Source: Eriocheir sinensis (taxonomy: Eukaryota; Arthropoda; Malacostraca; Decapoda; Varunidae). From it: a stretch of 64,000 nt of DNA. Under the pieces are notes generated by a model. That model was given only the letters and a program-made list of their open reading frames with translations, ran no database searches and was not told the origin of the DNA. Within the stretch, counting starts at the first letter, position 1, and each line of letters opens with the position of its first letter. Position numbers and translations under genes: made by a program. The stretch covers positions 1,538,494 to 1,602,493 of the forward strand of contig NC_066553.1 in assembly GCF_024679095.1 (NCBI RefSeq). The letters are read 5' to 3'. Positions 14,340 through 29,250 of this stretch are shown in pieces.

Positions 14340-14980
14340 GTTAGCAGGAGGAGAGAGGGAAGGGAAGGAAATAGAAGGGAAGGGAAGGGCTGGAAATGAA
14401 AGGAAGGGGAAGGAAAGGGATGGATTGGTAAGAAAGGGAAGGGAAGGAAAGGGAAGGGAAGGGAAGGGAAGGGAAGGAGAGGGAAAGGAACGGTTAGAAA
14501 AGGAAGGGAAGGGAAGGGAAGGGAAGAAACGGGAAGGGAGGACAAGTGAAGGGAAGGGAAGGGAAGGGAAGGGAAGGGAAGGAGAGGGAAAGGAAAGGGA
14601 AAGGAAGAGATGGGAAGGGAGGGGAAGTGAAAAGAAAAGAAAAGAAAAGAAAAGAAAGGAAAAGAAAGGAAAGGAAAGGAAAGGAAAGGAAATGGAAGGG
14701 AAAGGAAGGGAAGGGAATGGGAAAGGAAATGGAAGGGAAGGGAAGGGAAGGGAAGGGAAGGGAAGGAGGACAGGAAGGAAGGAAGGAAGGAAGGAAGGGA
14801 AGGACAGGAAAGGAAAGGAAGAGATGGAAGGGAAAGAAAAGAAAAAGAAAGAAGGGAAGAAAAGAAAAGAAAGAAAAGAAAAGAAAAGAAAAGAAGGAAA
14901 GGAAAGGAAAGGAGAGAAATGGAAGGAAAGGAAGGAAGGAATGGTGAAGTGAAGTGAAGTGAAGGGAAGGGAAGGGTGTG
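14340..14980. repeat. (GGGAA)n / (AAGAA)n purine satellite-like array
   Basis: About 640 bp of GGGAA, GGAAA and AAAGA pentamers run in homopurine order. Long Lys/Glu/Gly frames on this strand and Ser/Phe/Pro frames on the other are artefacts of it. Confidence 0.95.
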
Positions 14981-15033
14981 AACAAGAGGATAAGTTGAAT
15001 CATTTGTCTTGTATGCAGTTGTCCCCCGAAGAG

Positions 15034-15813
<780 letters not shown>

Positions 15814-15825
15814 CGCTTTCACCTT

Positions 15826-16070
15826 TAACATAAAAAAAAAACAAATCAAATTAAAAAAAAAATATTATAATACATGAAATAATTAAAAAATAATACATCA
15901 AAACGAATTATAAAAAAAACAATAACTAAACTAACGAAATAAAATACACCGAATGAGTAAACACACACACAAAAAAAAATTAACTAAAATAAAAAAAAAA
16001 AAAATAAAGTGAAGTGAAGTGAAGTGAAATGAAATGAAATAAATAAGTAAATAAATAAATAAGTTCTCGT
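15826..16070. repeat. A-rich low-complexity stretch
   Basis: Poly-A runs mix with AAATTA and GAAGT/GAAAT pentamers. A G-homopolymer of about 17 bp is at 16102-16118. Confidence 0.85.
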
Positions 16071-16624
16071 TGTTTTCTTTTCATCCTCTCTTCACGGGTG
16101 GTGGGGGGGGGGGGGGGGCCGGGGGAAACGAGGGGAAGGGGGGACGAAGGCATTTTTAAGAACCGCCTTTGCAACTATTCTTCCATGCCTGAATTGAAGC
16201 CCATGATTAAATATTGACCGTGTTCGTAAGGTCTCTCTCTCTCTCTCTCTCTCCATCTGTCTATCTATCTATGTATGAATCTATATATACATTTATCTAT
16301 ACAGTGACTGACTTAACCTCTATAATCACACTTCAACTAATACATTTTTTTTAAGAGCGCTGCGTCAAAGTCTACGGATAAAGCCAGCCAGATTTCACTA
16401 TATATTTGTACGTATTTCCACCGTAGATATTTTCTCTTCCTCTCCATCCCTCTCCCTCTCTCTCTCTCTCTTATACCGAACACAATAAACAAACTCGAAA
16501 CACAACAATACGGTTTTACGGTCATCAGGACTTTTGCGTCGCCCGAGCACCTGATTGTTGCGTAGCCAGAAGTAGTTGTTTGGCGCCTTTATGAGGGTTC
16601 TGGGAAGGCCACAAGAGCGCCATG

Positions 16625-17480
16625 AACTAAAACAGCCAACCTCAAGAGAAGGGGAATGGAAAAAGAGGGGAAGAAGTAAAGAAGTTAATAGCTCTTAGGA
16701 GAAAGGGACAAGACGGAAAGAGAAACAAGTAATGATTTTTAGTTCTTAACCTTAATAGAAGAAGGCGAATTAAAGAAGGGAAAAAATAAAGAGAAGAAAT
16801 TATAAAAGCCATTCATTAGTAGATAGAGTAAAAGTTCAAGAGAGGTAAAGAAAGATATATATTTGTTAACCTCATGAGAAGGAAAATGGGGAAGGGAAGA
16901 AAGGAAGAAATAAACAGAAGAAATTATTAAAAGATCTTCATTAAATATAGAAAAAAAGTATAAGAGAAAGAGAGAGAAAGAAGCCAACGAAGCCATGATA
17001 TATATAATTGGCAGCCTCAAGAGAAGAAGAAGGAGAATAAGAAAAAGAAGAAGAAACAAAGGGAAGAAAATAGATGTTCTTCATTAGTTGGATAAAATAA
17101 AAGTATGAGAGGGAGAGAAATAGAGAGAACGAGAGAGAAAGAGAGAGAGAGAAGCCAAATAAGTCACGGTATACAATTGATAAGCTCAGAAGAAAAAGAA
17201 AAAGAAAAAGAAAAGGAGAAGAAGAAGAAGAAGAACATACACAAAAACAGGAAGAACAAGAAAAAACTACGTACAACAACAGCAACAAGAACAACAACAA
17301 CAACATACAGAAGAAAAGAAGAAGAAAGAAAATAATGAAAGAGGAAAAATAGAAAAATAAAATAAAAACGCTTCACTAACAAATATAACAAAGGTAGGAA
17401 GTAGATGAAAGAGACATATCGATAGATAGAGAGAGAGAGAGAGACAGATAGATAGATAGCCAGAGAGAGAGAGGGTAGAG
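16625..17480. repeat. Degenerate purine-rich stretch, no gene
   Basis: GAAGAA- and GAGAGA-rich sequence shows loose tandem structure: the phrase CTCAAGAGAAG and its variants recur near 16640, 16870 and 17020. I see no gene. Confidence 0.7.
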
Positions 17481-18280
17481 GAAGAGGAGAAGGACGAGGG
17501 GGAGCTATTATGATGGCCCGGTGTAGACGTTTGAAACTAGTTAGCTAGCACTCCCCAATCAACTAAAATTGGTTTCATATGACTCCCCATCAGGATGAAA
17601 TGACTCACATTATTGGATGAAAAAGATTTATTGATGTTGACTCCCATACAAAAACTAATCAGTAATCACACTACAGTACATTAATGTTGTCTCCCATCCA
17701 AAAGCTAATCACTAATCATGTGCACATTACACACGAATAGCTACATTAAAATGGTTGCCTGCTTTATTGTCGGCTTTATTGTTCGGCTTATGGACAAGTT
17801 TTAGAAAGTCGTCTTGGATAACGAAAGCCAGACACTTCCTTCGAAAATTTTCTTTTTTTCCCTTGTCGTTTCCAACATGCACTGGATATTAAAATTTTTA
17901 ACCGCAGAAACTCTTCCACCTCGTCCATTTCAATAGAGAACTCCATGGTGTAAACGCATCGATGAGCCGCGTAACGTCTATAGAAAACGGGAAGCGAAAC
18001 GTCAAATACTCTAGTTAGATTCAGAAACACCAAAAAACTACAAACAAGGTTCATTCGACTACAGAGTCATTTCAAACGGGTGGGTAGTCGTCTGAAACCA
18101 GTCTCAAGTGACGGGGAGTCGACTGAACCTAGATTCATCTGAGTGGGAGAGTCTTCTGAAACAGGGAGTAATTTGAAACTGCTACACTGGCTCTCTCTAC
18201 ATGTGGCCAGACGTGTTTCATCAACTAATGCATCAGAAACATGGAACAGGGTAATAAGCAGGCTGTTCCCACGACCTGGA
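17481..18280. other. Unique AT-rich stretch without supported gene
   Basis: Short internal repeats occur: GACTCCCAT-type phrases at 17581, 17640 and 17690, and CTGAAAC phrases spaced about 30-40 bp apart at 18050-18180. An 88-codon minus-strand frame at 17788-18054 shows no domain I recognise and no clear splice context, so I do not call it a gene. Confidence 0.5.
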
Positions 18281-18720
18281 ATGGGGGAGGGACGGATGGA
18301 GGGGGAGAGGAAGGGAGGGGAAGTGAAGAATGAGAGAGAGGCGTAGAGAAGAGGGGAATGAGTGAGTGACTGCAGGGGGAAGAGACGAAGGAAGGAAGGA
18401 AGGAAGGAAGGAAGGAAGGAGGGAGGGAGTGATTAAGGGAATAAGTAAGTGAGAAAGATAAATAAACAAAGAACGAAAGGAAAGAAGGAGAGGAATAAGA
18501 GAGCAAAGGAAGGATGGGAAGAAGGGAATGAGTGATGGATAAGGAGAAGAAGGGAGGAAGAAAGGGAATGATTAGGAGAATGAGTGAGTGAGAAGAGGAG
18601 AAATACAGAGAGAAAGGAAGGAAGGGAGGAAGGAAGGAAGGAGGGAAGGGAGGAAGGATATATATAGAGAGATTCAGGGAGTTCGGAAGGAAGATAAAGG
18701 AGGGAGAGAGATAGGAGTAC
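18281..18720. repeat. (GGAA)n-rich purine stretch
   Basis: GGAA tetranucleotide runs at 18389-18420 and 18618-18655 lie within degenerate purine sequence. Confidence 0.85.
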
Positions 18721-18831
18721 GGAGGTGTTGTGAATAGTTTCCATCAGTTTGTATGTCCCTCTGTCTGTCTGTGTGTGTGTATATTCCTGGGGATTGGTAC
18801 ATGTCTCCCTGTAGGTGTGTTTAACTGTATA

Positions 18832-18833
<2 letters not shown>

Positions 18834-18882
<49 letters not shown>

Positions 18883-18886
18883 CAGC

Positions 18887-18964
<78 letters not shown>
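18834..18964. repeat. (AGT)n microsatellite, about 130 bp
   Basis: AGT tract with one AGCAGC interruption. Confidence 0.97.
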
Positions 18965-18965
<1 letters not shown>

Positions 18966-19180
18966 AGACCCTTCACCGCCGCTGGCAGATTCATAAAAAT
19001 ACTTCACAGAGTTGCATAACTTCCCAATTTTTTCCGCCTATACATTTTTTAGCAACATGAAACCCTTGACGGGGCATCTTTCATATCCCAAAAATTCCCC
19101 CAACCAACATTTTTTTACTTGAAACCCAATACATATTTTTCTAACCTTCTTTCTCGACATCACACGAAGATAACAACAAC

Positions 19181-19183
<3 letters not shown>

Positions 19184-19259
<76 letters not shown>
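19184..19259. repeat. (CA)n microsatellite
   Basis: Pure CA tract preceded by AAC units and followed by CTCCTC. Confidence 0.97.
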
Positions 19260-19261
<2 letters not shown>

Positions 19262-19559
19262 TACCCTCCTCCTCCTCCTCCTCTTTATTTCCCTTTCTTT
19301 ATTTCTTTAACTTCTTTACCCTTGAACAACAACAGTATACGTTAGAAGAGGAGGAGGAGGAGAAGAAGAAACCTCGCGCGTGATAGGATCTTCCAATTTT
19401 CAAAAGGACAATATTGTGGGGCTAACTTTTATATAGTGTAGATGCTCGGCCCTTTGCTGGCGCGCCCTGAACAAGAAAACTCATCACAAACGTAGATCAC
19501 CACTTATCTCGCGGCGTTTGAAGTCCACACGCGCTGTCAAGGAACCCACAAGACACACG

Positions 19560-20140
19560 AGGATGGCGGGATGCAAAAGGTAAAGAGAGGAGAGAAGATA
19601 GAACGAAAAGAAAGAAGGAAATGAAGGCAGCAAGATAAGAAGTGAAGGAAGGATGTGAAGAACGGGACGGAGAATGCAAGAGGACGAGAGGATAGAAGGA
19701 AATGAAAGAAGAAAGCTAAGAAGGGAAGGAAGGAGAGTAAAGAGAGGTTGAGTGGAGAAGGAGAACGAAAGAAGAAAATGAAGGCAGGGAGTTAAGGAGT
19801 AAAGGAAGGCTGGTGCATCAAGAGAGAGCAAAAATGAATGAGTAAAGGAGACTGGATGTGAATGGAAGAGATGAAGGGAAGGGAAGAGCGCAAGGAAGGA
19901 AAAATGGAAATGAAGGCAGGAAGTTAAGAAGGGAAGGAAGGCTGGTGCGTCAAGAGAGAGCATAATTAATTGGAAAAGGAGGCACAATTGAAGAGGTAAG
20001 AGGGAAGGGAAGAGCGAAAGGAAGGGAAGGAAGGATGGAGTGTGTAAAAAAATGGATGTAAGAAGTCAAGGGAAGAGAAGAGAAGGAAGAAAAGAAGGAT
20101 ATGAAGGAAGGAAGGAAGAATGGAAGGAGATGTGTCATTA
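19560..20140. repeat. Degenerate purine tandem repeats
   Basis: GAAGGAAGG-rich sequence repeats phrases such as GGAAATGAAGGCAGGAAG and GGCTGGTGCRTCAAGAGAG (19808 and 19940). Confidence 0.8.
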
Positions 20141-20319
20141 CCACCGCCACCACCACCACCCCCACCATCACCACCACCACTGCCCCGCCCCCCTCACCTG
20201 CCACGCCCTCCCCCGAGCTCCCAGGTGGACACTATCATAATAACCAATTAGTCTTCCCCTTCTGCCTTGCACGCAAACACGTCTCAGCATGTCTGGCAGT
20301 CCCTCACACCTCACGACTC

Positions 20320-20620
<301 letters not shown>

Positions 20621-20779
20621 GGGAGCGGGTGTAGATATATACTTTAAACACATCTAAACTTTTGCTCCAGATATCTGTCGGTTGTCCCTCAGCGGAAACA
20701 CGCGGCGAGCAGGACGTGAAAGAGACGGATTCGCGGGTGGACGGATGGGTGGGTGAAGGGACCGACCGACTCCAAAGGG

Positions 20780-21130
20780 ACACGCGGGCTGGAAAAAGTG
20801 TATAGATACCAATGCACGTCTGATAAATGAACACATAAGAGAGAGAAAACTGAGAGAACATAGAAGAAAAAGCAGGAGGGGATAAATGAATGCAATACGA
20901 TGATAATATAGATGAAATAAAGTTTGTTGATGTCGAAGGGAAATGTGGGCTAGAAAAAGTGTTTAGACAGAAATGCACGGATGATGAATGAACACATGAG
21001 AGAGAGAAAACTGAGAGAACATAGAAGGAAAAGCAGGAGGGGATAAATGAATGCAATACGATGTTAGTAAGAGAAACACTGATAATATGAATGAAATAAA
21101 GTTTGTTGATGTCGAAGGGAAATGTGGGAT
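20780..21130. repeat. 161-bp tandem duplication
   Basis: The segment GAAAAAGTGT to GTTTGTTGATGTCGAAGGG occurs from about 20792 and again from about 20953. The phrases AATGCACG and GAATGAACACATGAGAGAG are in both copies. No reading frame is conserved. Confidence 0.9.
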
Positions 21131-21343
21131 GGGTAAAATATATTGAAGTGAACGAATAATATATGGAAATATAAACGAAAGAACATAACCGAATAAAAAA
21201 GAATGGTGGAATACTCGTAAACCAAAAAAAAAAAAGGATATAAATAATGGAAAACAAGTATTGTAAAAGAAATTAGTGTTGCTGTACATACTTTGAGATG
21301 GAAAATGTATATAGATAGAGAAATGCGTGAATGATGAATGATG

Positions 21344-21507
<164 letters not shown>

Positions 21508-21719
21508 GAAAGAAACTACAGGAAAATAATAGGAAAAAAAAGGAATGTAGAATGTCCGGTTGGAGAAAATGAAAAATGAAAGTAAGAGAGGGAAAGAGAA
21601 AAAAACAGAGAAAAGCAAAAATAAAACAAAGGAGAGAATAAAGAATTAATAGAAGACATACATAAGGTAAACACTGATATTATGAAAGAAATGGAAATAG
21701 GGATGTTTTAGTGTACATA

Positions 21720-21723
<4 letters not shown>

Positions 21724-21784
<61 letters not shown>
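21724..21784. repeat. (CA)n microsatellite
   Basis: About 60 bp of pure CA. Confidence 0.97.
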
Positions 21785-21787
<3 letters not shown>

Positions 21788-21982
21788 AGATAACCCTGAC
21801 GAACCCCGAGGACCAACAGACAGCTTATCACGCGCCGCCTCGCCTCCCTGGAAATACTGAAGTCTCCCCGTCGGCCGCCACCACATCCGTTTTCCTTCTC
21901 GTCTCTCAGCGTGCCCGTATCTCTTCTCTCCAATTCGTTTTGCTCCTCGCGTTCTGACAGCAAGTCATTATCCAACCCTATC

Positions 21983-23666
<1,684 letters not shown>

Positions 23667-24055
23667 ATCTACGGTAGAAATATCCATACATAGTGAAATC
23701 AGGCAAAATATATCCGTAGAGTTTTATATCTCCCTTACAAAACCAAATTATAGTATGTATGATATATAAGGTTACTCAATATACTAAATCAGTCAATATT
23801 CCAGAGATAGGTAGAAATAGAGATGGACAGATAGATCAATAGAGATAGATAAATAAATAAATAGGTCGATAAGCAGAGAGAAAAAAGGGGATCACAGTGA
23901 AACGTAGATCTGATCACACAACACACATTCCCCCAGAACCCCGCGGGCAAACAAATAAGGTGCCCTATATACAAATACTCACATCAGAACAATTACCCGT
24001 TAACCCATGAGCGTCAGGGGAAACTCAAGAAAACGGTGTGTTGCATATATTACAG

Positions 24056-24057
<2 letters not shown>

Positions 24058-24103
<46 letters not shown>

Positions 24104-24121
24104 TGTATGTGTGTGTGTGTG
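24058..24121. repeat. (GT)n microsatellite
   Basis: GT tract with GTAT interruptions. Confidence 0.95.
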
Positions 24122-24248
24122 TTTACGCATTTAAATGAGTAGGTGTGTGACTCACCAACGCGCGACACGACCGCTTAACTGTAACAGATCTCTGGCTACA
24201 TGGCTTTGTTAATAGGATCGTCGTCCACTAGATGTAATAAATTGGTTA

Positions 24249-24249
<1 letters not shown>

Positions 24250-24316
<67 letters not shown>
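24250..24316. repeat. (AAT)n and (CT)n microsatellites
   Basis: AAT units at 24250-24283 abut a CT run at 24285-24316. Confidence 0.95.
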
Positions 24317-24319
<3 letters not shown>

Positions 24320-24338
24320 CCCTGATCTAAATATAAGC

Positions 24339-24496
24339 ATACCAGGTAAGTCCATTTTTGTTTTCCTCGCTTCCCACAATCCCTCGCGGCCTTGCATCAA
24401 CGATAAACACATTCCTTCATACCAGGTAAGTCCTTTTTTGTTTTCCTCGCTTCCCACAATCCCTCGCGGCCTTGCATCAACGATAAACACATTCGT
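24339..24496. repeat. 80-bp tandem duplication
   Basis: ATACCAGGTAAGTCC starts copies at 24339 and 24419. They share CCCTCGCGGCCTTGCATCAA and are nearly identical. Each copy carries a CAGGTAAGT splice-donor-like string, but no exon is evident next to it. Confidence 0.95.
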
Positions 24497-24641
24497 TGAC
24501 CATTTTCTTTCTTTCCCCGCGGCTAGTCGGCCCATCTTGCATCACCTGCTGGCATTATGTAACACTCCTGCTTCTACGTAATACAGCTTCGCCAGAACAC
24601 GCGACAGGCCCTTCTTTAGCAGCCTGCTCCCCCCAATAAAG

Positions 24642-24643
<2 letters not shown>

Positions 24644-24673
<30 letters not shown>
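24644..24673. repeat. (CA)n microsatellite
   Basis: Short pure CA tract. Confidence 0.95.
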
Positions 24674-24675
<2 letters not shown>

Positions 24676-24737
24676 ATCGGGCCATCAGTCACTGTCCCAT
24701 AACCCAATACAACGCTACCTATCACTTTAAGGCCTTT

Positions 24738-24895
24738 AGTTCTTTGTTGCGGTTGTCTTTTTTACGGCAAGGGAGGCAGCTCAAGGGGAAAACAACAACA
24801 CATCAATAAAGAAAACCCGCAATACGCTGCTCCAACAAAGAAATAAGAACAATAGGTCAGAGGAGAGGTCAGTTTCGGGTGGAGAGGTGTCTTGA
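24738..24895 (-). mobile_element. Diverged SINE family B tail
   Basis: On the minus strand this resembles the 3' part of the SINE at 32661-32982. The shared landmarks are CCCTTGAGCTGCCTCC, a CGGGTTTTCTTT-like stretch, and a CCGAAACTGACCTCTC-like stretch. It is clearly older than the 32.7-kb and 54.7-kb copies. Confidence 0.6.
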
Positions 24896-25275
24896 TGCTC
24901 TCCCCTTCACCTGTTTAGCCCATGTGCAGAGGATTATAACCACATTTTGCTCCTCTTAACCTGTAAATGTCTCACCCACGCAAATAATCCACCAAAAAAT
25001 GGTTTCCTTTTGAATTCACAGATCAATAACAGGTCCTTCTTCAGCCTTTCCCCTTCCCTTTACCTGCTTAACCCGTGAGCAGAGAATTATAACCACATTT
25101 TACTCCTCTTAAACTGTAAATGTCTCAACCACGCAAGAAATCCACCAAAGAATTCAATTTCCCTTTGAATTCACAGAACAAAAACAGGTCCTTCTTCAGC
25201 CTTTCCCCTTCCCTTTACCTGCTTAACCCGTGAGTAAAGGATTATAACCACATTTTGCTCCTCTTAACCTGTAAA
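24896..25275. repeat. About 153-bp tandem repeat, 2.4 copies
   Basis: The phrase GGATTATAACCACATTTTGC and its variants occur at 24931, 25084 and 25239. AACAGGTCCTTCTTCAGCC is in each spacer. Confidence 0.95.
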
Positions 25276-25545
25276 TGTCTCAGCCCTCCCTTCCCCGCAC
25301 CGCCAATGACTATATCGCCACTTGGATCGAACTACCTCATAAGCAGTAGAAGCCTCAATGACACATACATTTCGCTAAGCAACTTGATTTCCCTGTTAGT
25401 TCATTCTTATATAGGCTTCCCCCTCCTACTATCTCTCCCTTCCCCGCGCCGCCAAGTTCCCTGCGCGGCGTAGAGAGAAAACGGCAAGCCTTCAACTTCA
25501 ACGGCTAACTCAACTAAAGAGAGGAAGGCATGTTTACCCACTTAC

Positions 25546-25629
25546 CTTGGGCATTTCCAGCGCGGCGGTGGATCCCTCGGCGGTGAGCACAGTTTGCCTC
25601 AACTTGCTTTCCGACCGCAACACAACAAT
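25546..25629 (-). CDS. Candidate exon of unidentified gene
   Basis: On the minus strand an open frame of 28 codons ends at a very strong splice donor, AAG|GTAAGT at 25546/25545. The codons next to the donor read TAEGSTAALEMPK, which is not low-complexity, and the region is CpG-rich. An in-frame TGA lies at 25630-25632. So either an acceptor lies inside this span, or the true start is the ATG at 25554-25552, giving a first coding exon of only three codons. I found no downstream partner exon and recognise no family. The 84-nt limits given are the maximum open frame, not a measured exon. Confidence 0.3.
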
Positions 25630-25708
25630 TCAAAGTTTGCAGCCAACACACGCCACGCGCCCATTAGCGGCGGAGAGCAGCCTCGCCTCGGCGGGAGAAC
25701 TAACTTGG

Positions 25709-25776
25709 CACACACACACACACACACACAGGAGGCAGCCGCTCAGCCCTCGCGTACCAGACAGAGAGGAAAGCCG

Positions 25777-25816
<40 letters not shown>
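25709..25816. repeat. Two (CA)n microsatellites
   Basis: CA tracts lie at 25709-25730 and 25779-25816. Confidence 0.95.
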
Positions 25817-25819
<3 letters not shown>

Positions 25820-26039
25820 CACGCAGGCATCAGATCACATCAATTCACACACTCAAACACACGCAGCAAGACGCAGCATCCATCACATGACAGTACATCA
25901 AAATTCATCGTTCCTCGCCTTTCCTCTCCCCGATAGAAAACAGACACTCGCGTTTTGCCCTTCCCACGCTAACCACCGGGCTATCAGTCACTCACACGCC
26001 ACTTAACGCCTCACATCACTAACCCGTCCTTCTCAACTG

Positions 26040-26530
26040 TCCCATAAGCCACTCTAACGCTTCACACACACTATAATAAGTCTTCTTGTCACGGTTCCTT
26101 AAGCCACACAAACGTCACTCATGACCTCTTATCTCTTCACGTTCCCTTGTTCTTCCTTGTCTCGGTTCCTTAAGTTAAGCTATAAAGGCGCTACCCAACG
26201 ACACATCGCTTCCCAGACACTAGTTTTTCCTCAGGCCACAAAAACGCTACTCCCAACATCTCTCATCACTGCACGGATACTAATTCTTCCTACCACTGTT
26301 CCTTAAGCCACAAAAACGCAACTTCCCCGTCTCTTATCGCTGCACTGACATTAGTTCTTTCTTGCCACGGTTCTCTAAGTAACACAAACAGTACTCCCAG
26401 CTCCACATATCTTCACGTAGTCTTGTTTTCCCTTTTCGCGGCTCCTTAGGCCATACCAACGCCATTACACAGTCTCTTATCGCTTCACTCACTGTCCCAT
26501 AAGCCACACAAACGTCACGCAACACCTCAC
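26040..26530. repeat. Degenerate 72-bp minisatellite, about 6-7 copies
   Basis: CCACAAAAACGC-like landmarks occur near 26104, 26178, 26236, 26308, 26380, 26451 and 26503. Most spacings are 71-74 bp. The unit also carries GGTTCCTTAAG and TCTCTTATCGCTTCAC. Divergence between copies is considerable. Confidence 0.85.
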
Positions 26531-26689
26531 ATACACTAGGCGACCCTTCTGCACGTCCTAGTGAGCCGTGCAGCCCGCCCTCACAGCTGGGGGTCTGGGG
26601 CGGCTTTCTGGGTTGAACTACGGAACAACACTGAAGGTCATATGTTTGCCGCCAAAGCACACAAATTTGACACGTTTTTCGTAGAAGTT

Positions 26690-26850
26690 GTGGGCATTTC
26701 CATGGGTAGTTTTATGACCCTGGTGGTAGTCTGACCCTTCTCCAGTACCGTGAACGTGAAAAAAAACTCATTACAGCTTGATTGATCTCCTTTTCGGCCT
26801 TTGGAAATAGTTAATGCGGGAGAAGTATCTGGCAATAATGACTTGAAGCT
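26690..26850 (-). repeat. Dispersed repeat family R, single copy
   Basis: The segment with GGGCATTTCCATGGGTAG, TTTTATGACCCTGGTGG and GTCTGACCCTTC recurs at 52227-52510 (opposite strand, tandem), 56345-56525 and 59430-59590. It is a dispersed repeat of unknown class. A minus-strand frame reading TTTRVIKLPMEMP through its core is probably incidental. Confidence 0.75.
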
Positions 26851-27139
26851 TTGACAACACGCTCGAACAGTTGACTTACTGATGCCGTCGTCGTGTTAGC
26901 GTGTACCTATCAAGATGTTTGAAGTTTTCCACGCTGCCTTTTGCTCGTTTCCTATTTTTTTTGTGCCTTGTGTTAGGTCTGATGTCCATGTGTCGTCGTG
27001 ATGAGAGCGGTGGTCAAGGTTCGATCTTCACCAAGGGTTTCGACTTAGCGAGTGAATCGTGCGGCGCCGCAGTGTTGCCAAGCGTTTCTGCTGTTGTTGC
27101 CACATGTACACACACACTTTTTTTAATATTATTTTGTTT

Positions 27140-27191
<52 letters not shown>

Positions 27192-28710
27192 AGGGATAAG
27201 TGGAGTATTTTAAGCTGTGAAATGAAACACAACACATTCTTTATTCACATCGTTACCTGCAGGTACACGAAAAAGGATGAGCTAAAATGAAAAAAATATA
27301 ATAGTCACATTGGCTACTTTTGACCTCCGGGCGTAGTCTAAAGATCTGCCAAAGGTTATTTTTTTTCATTTCTTTCTTGGACTTTCTTGGGATGATTAAC
27401 AAGACAGACTGCTTTCGTTGTTGCCTTTATTTTCTTAGGTATAATATATGAAACTTGCACTATGTAAACTTAAACACTACAATATCATCATCATCATCAT
27501 CATCATTATCTTACAGGCGTATTATCTACAAGTATAAAGTCCTTCCTTCTCTGGTAAGGCTGTCAGCAGGGAGAAAAAACAACGTCCTTATTTTCTGTTA
27601 CAACGTCCGTGAGGGTGAAGGAGGATGTTGAGGATTGTGGACCAGGAGGTAGAGGAAGAAGGAAGAACAGAAGTGGAGATGGTGAGGACTCATGGCCATA
27701 TCTTTTTATTTTCTTGTGTTTTTAGTTTTTTTACTTATTCTAAGACCACGTAATCCCGTTTTTAGTCTTTTCCGGATATAGACGGTTTTTTTTCGATAAA
27801 TATCACACAACGGAGAACAAAATAAGAAAATAAATAAGTAAACAATGAAATCTGAATAAAAAGAAATGAAAGGCAATTGGTCTGTGTCGCACCGGGAAGG
27901 ACCAAGTCAAATATCGTCACCCTCATAAAATATTCGCCTAAGTCATTTTTCAGCGATTTCCAGGTTTTTTCTACATCAATTTTTCAACACGTGACGCCCA
28001 TTTCTGTAGAGTTGCCTTCGACATTCAGGGTTTGAGTGTTCTAGAATTGCCCTTTTCATTTCTGCCTAAACCTTAAGCCGAATGAGATAATGACAGTTCT
28101 TTTCTGATTTCCTGTAAAGTAGAAAATAATGACTAAGGCGGTTTGTTTACCAAGGTGACGATATGGGGAATAAAAATGAAAATAAAATAAGAAAAATATA
28201 AAAGGGAGTGAGTGAAGAGCCTCGAGCCGCGTAACAAAGAGCTAAACAGCGAGGGGAGGAGAGGACGGTCGTTTGTCTCGCCTGACGCTACATCTGTCTC
28301 TCTCTCTCCCTCTCCCTCCCTCCCCTCCACCTCACCTTCCACCCCCTTACTCTCTCTCCCCCCATCCCCATATCCTTCCACTTTCCCTCCTAACCCCCTC
28401 TCTCACCCTCCACCTCCTCCAGTCCTCTACCTCCCCTCCCATTCCAGTACCGTCCCTCTCCTTCGCTTCTTCTCCCTCCCTCTCCCTCTCTGCGGCTCAA
28501 CAGGGAATTTATTGTTCCCAGACTTTTTGCATAATTTCCTATCGTTTTCATGAGGTTTAAAAGTATTTCGTCTCTAAAACGAGTATTTAGTTTTACTGTG
28601 GCAAGACAAACGACCTGCAGTGTTCTGTTCCTTAAAAAAGCCGCAACAATCCCTCGCGCGCCTCCCTCGCCGCTGCTCCGCCGCGAGTTTTCGACTAAAA
28701 CGTAGAAAAG
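26851..28710. other. Mostly unique sequence without supported gene
   Basis: This contains a CA tract at 27148-27186, an ATC run at 27487-27507 and a CT-rich segment at 28295-28495. I found no exon with convincing borders on either strand. Confidence 0.5.
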
Positions 28711-28714
28711 ATTG

Positions 28715-28800
28715 CTGCGTTTGGAGGAGCTCGGCGGCACGGTGATTCATCGGCCACACCCTCGCGTCACAGGTTCGATCCCCACCGTGTTGGTGCATGC
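28715..28800 (+). mobile_element. tRNA-like SINE head, third family
   Basis: A match to the polymerase III B box (GGTTCGATCC) at about 28771 is preceded, at tRNA-like spacing, by GGCACGGTGATTCATCGG as a possible A box. No acceptor stem or intact cloverleaf is evident, so this is more likely a SINE head than a functional tRNA. Confidence 0.45.
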
Positions 28801-29081
28801 GTCAACACGACGTCCCAGTGACGTATCGTCATTATCATTGTATCATTATGCGTACGATGAGACTCACCAACATAGCTTTGCGCCGCTACCAACACGCTGG
28901 CGGTAACGTCCCAGCTGCGTAGCTGCGGCTAATGCGTCACCTGCCCGCCGAGGACCTTCCCTTGGCACTGTGACCGCGTCGGAGCCGCGCGGAGCCTCTC
29001 CGATCACGCCCCGCGGCACGCCACGGGCGTCCCCGTCGACGTGGACGAGACCTCCTGAGGCAGGGCCGTCGACGAACTAAG

Positions 29082-29089
29082 TATAAATA
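29082..29089 (+). promoter_or_regulatory. Possible TATA box upstream of the 29251 start
   Basis: TATAAATA lies 162 bp upstream of a well-placed ATG, in a CpG-rich setting. No clear arthropod TCAGT-type initiator stands at the expected 30-bp distance, so support is weak. Confidence 0.25.
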
Positions 29090-29250
29090 CGTATCATTGC
29101 ATATATACACTATATGGCTGACCCCTCTCGGCTGTCTGACTCTGCGCCACTGTGTACAGAGGCGGGGTTGTGAGGACAGTGGATAGCCCCTCGCCTCGCC
29201 CGACCACCGCACCAACTTAGAGGTTCCAAAAGATAAGACCCGACATAACA

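Noticed and set aside
28715..28800. A functional tRNA gene
   Set aside because: B-box and A-box-like strings are present, but no acceptor, D or anticodon stems pair convincingly. A SINE head is more likely.
28935..29055. Plus-strand peptide RVGAARSLSDHAPRHATGVP ending in a stop
   Set aside because: The segment is GC-rich, and several frames look equally protein-like. There is no acceptor with a pyrimidine tract.
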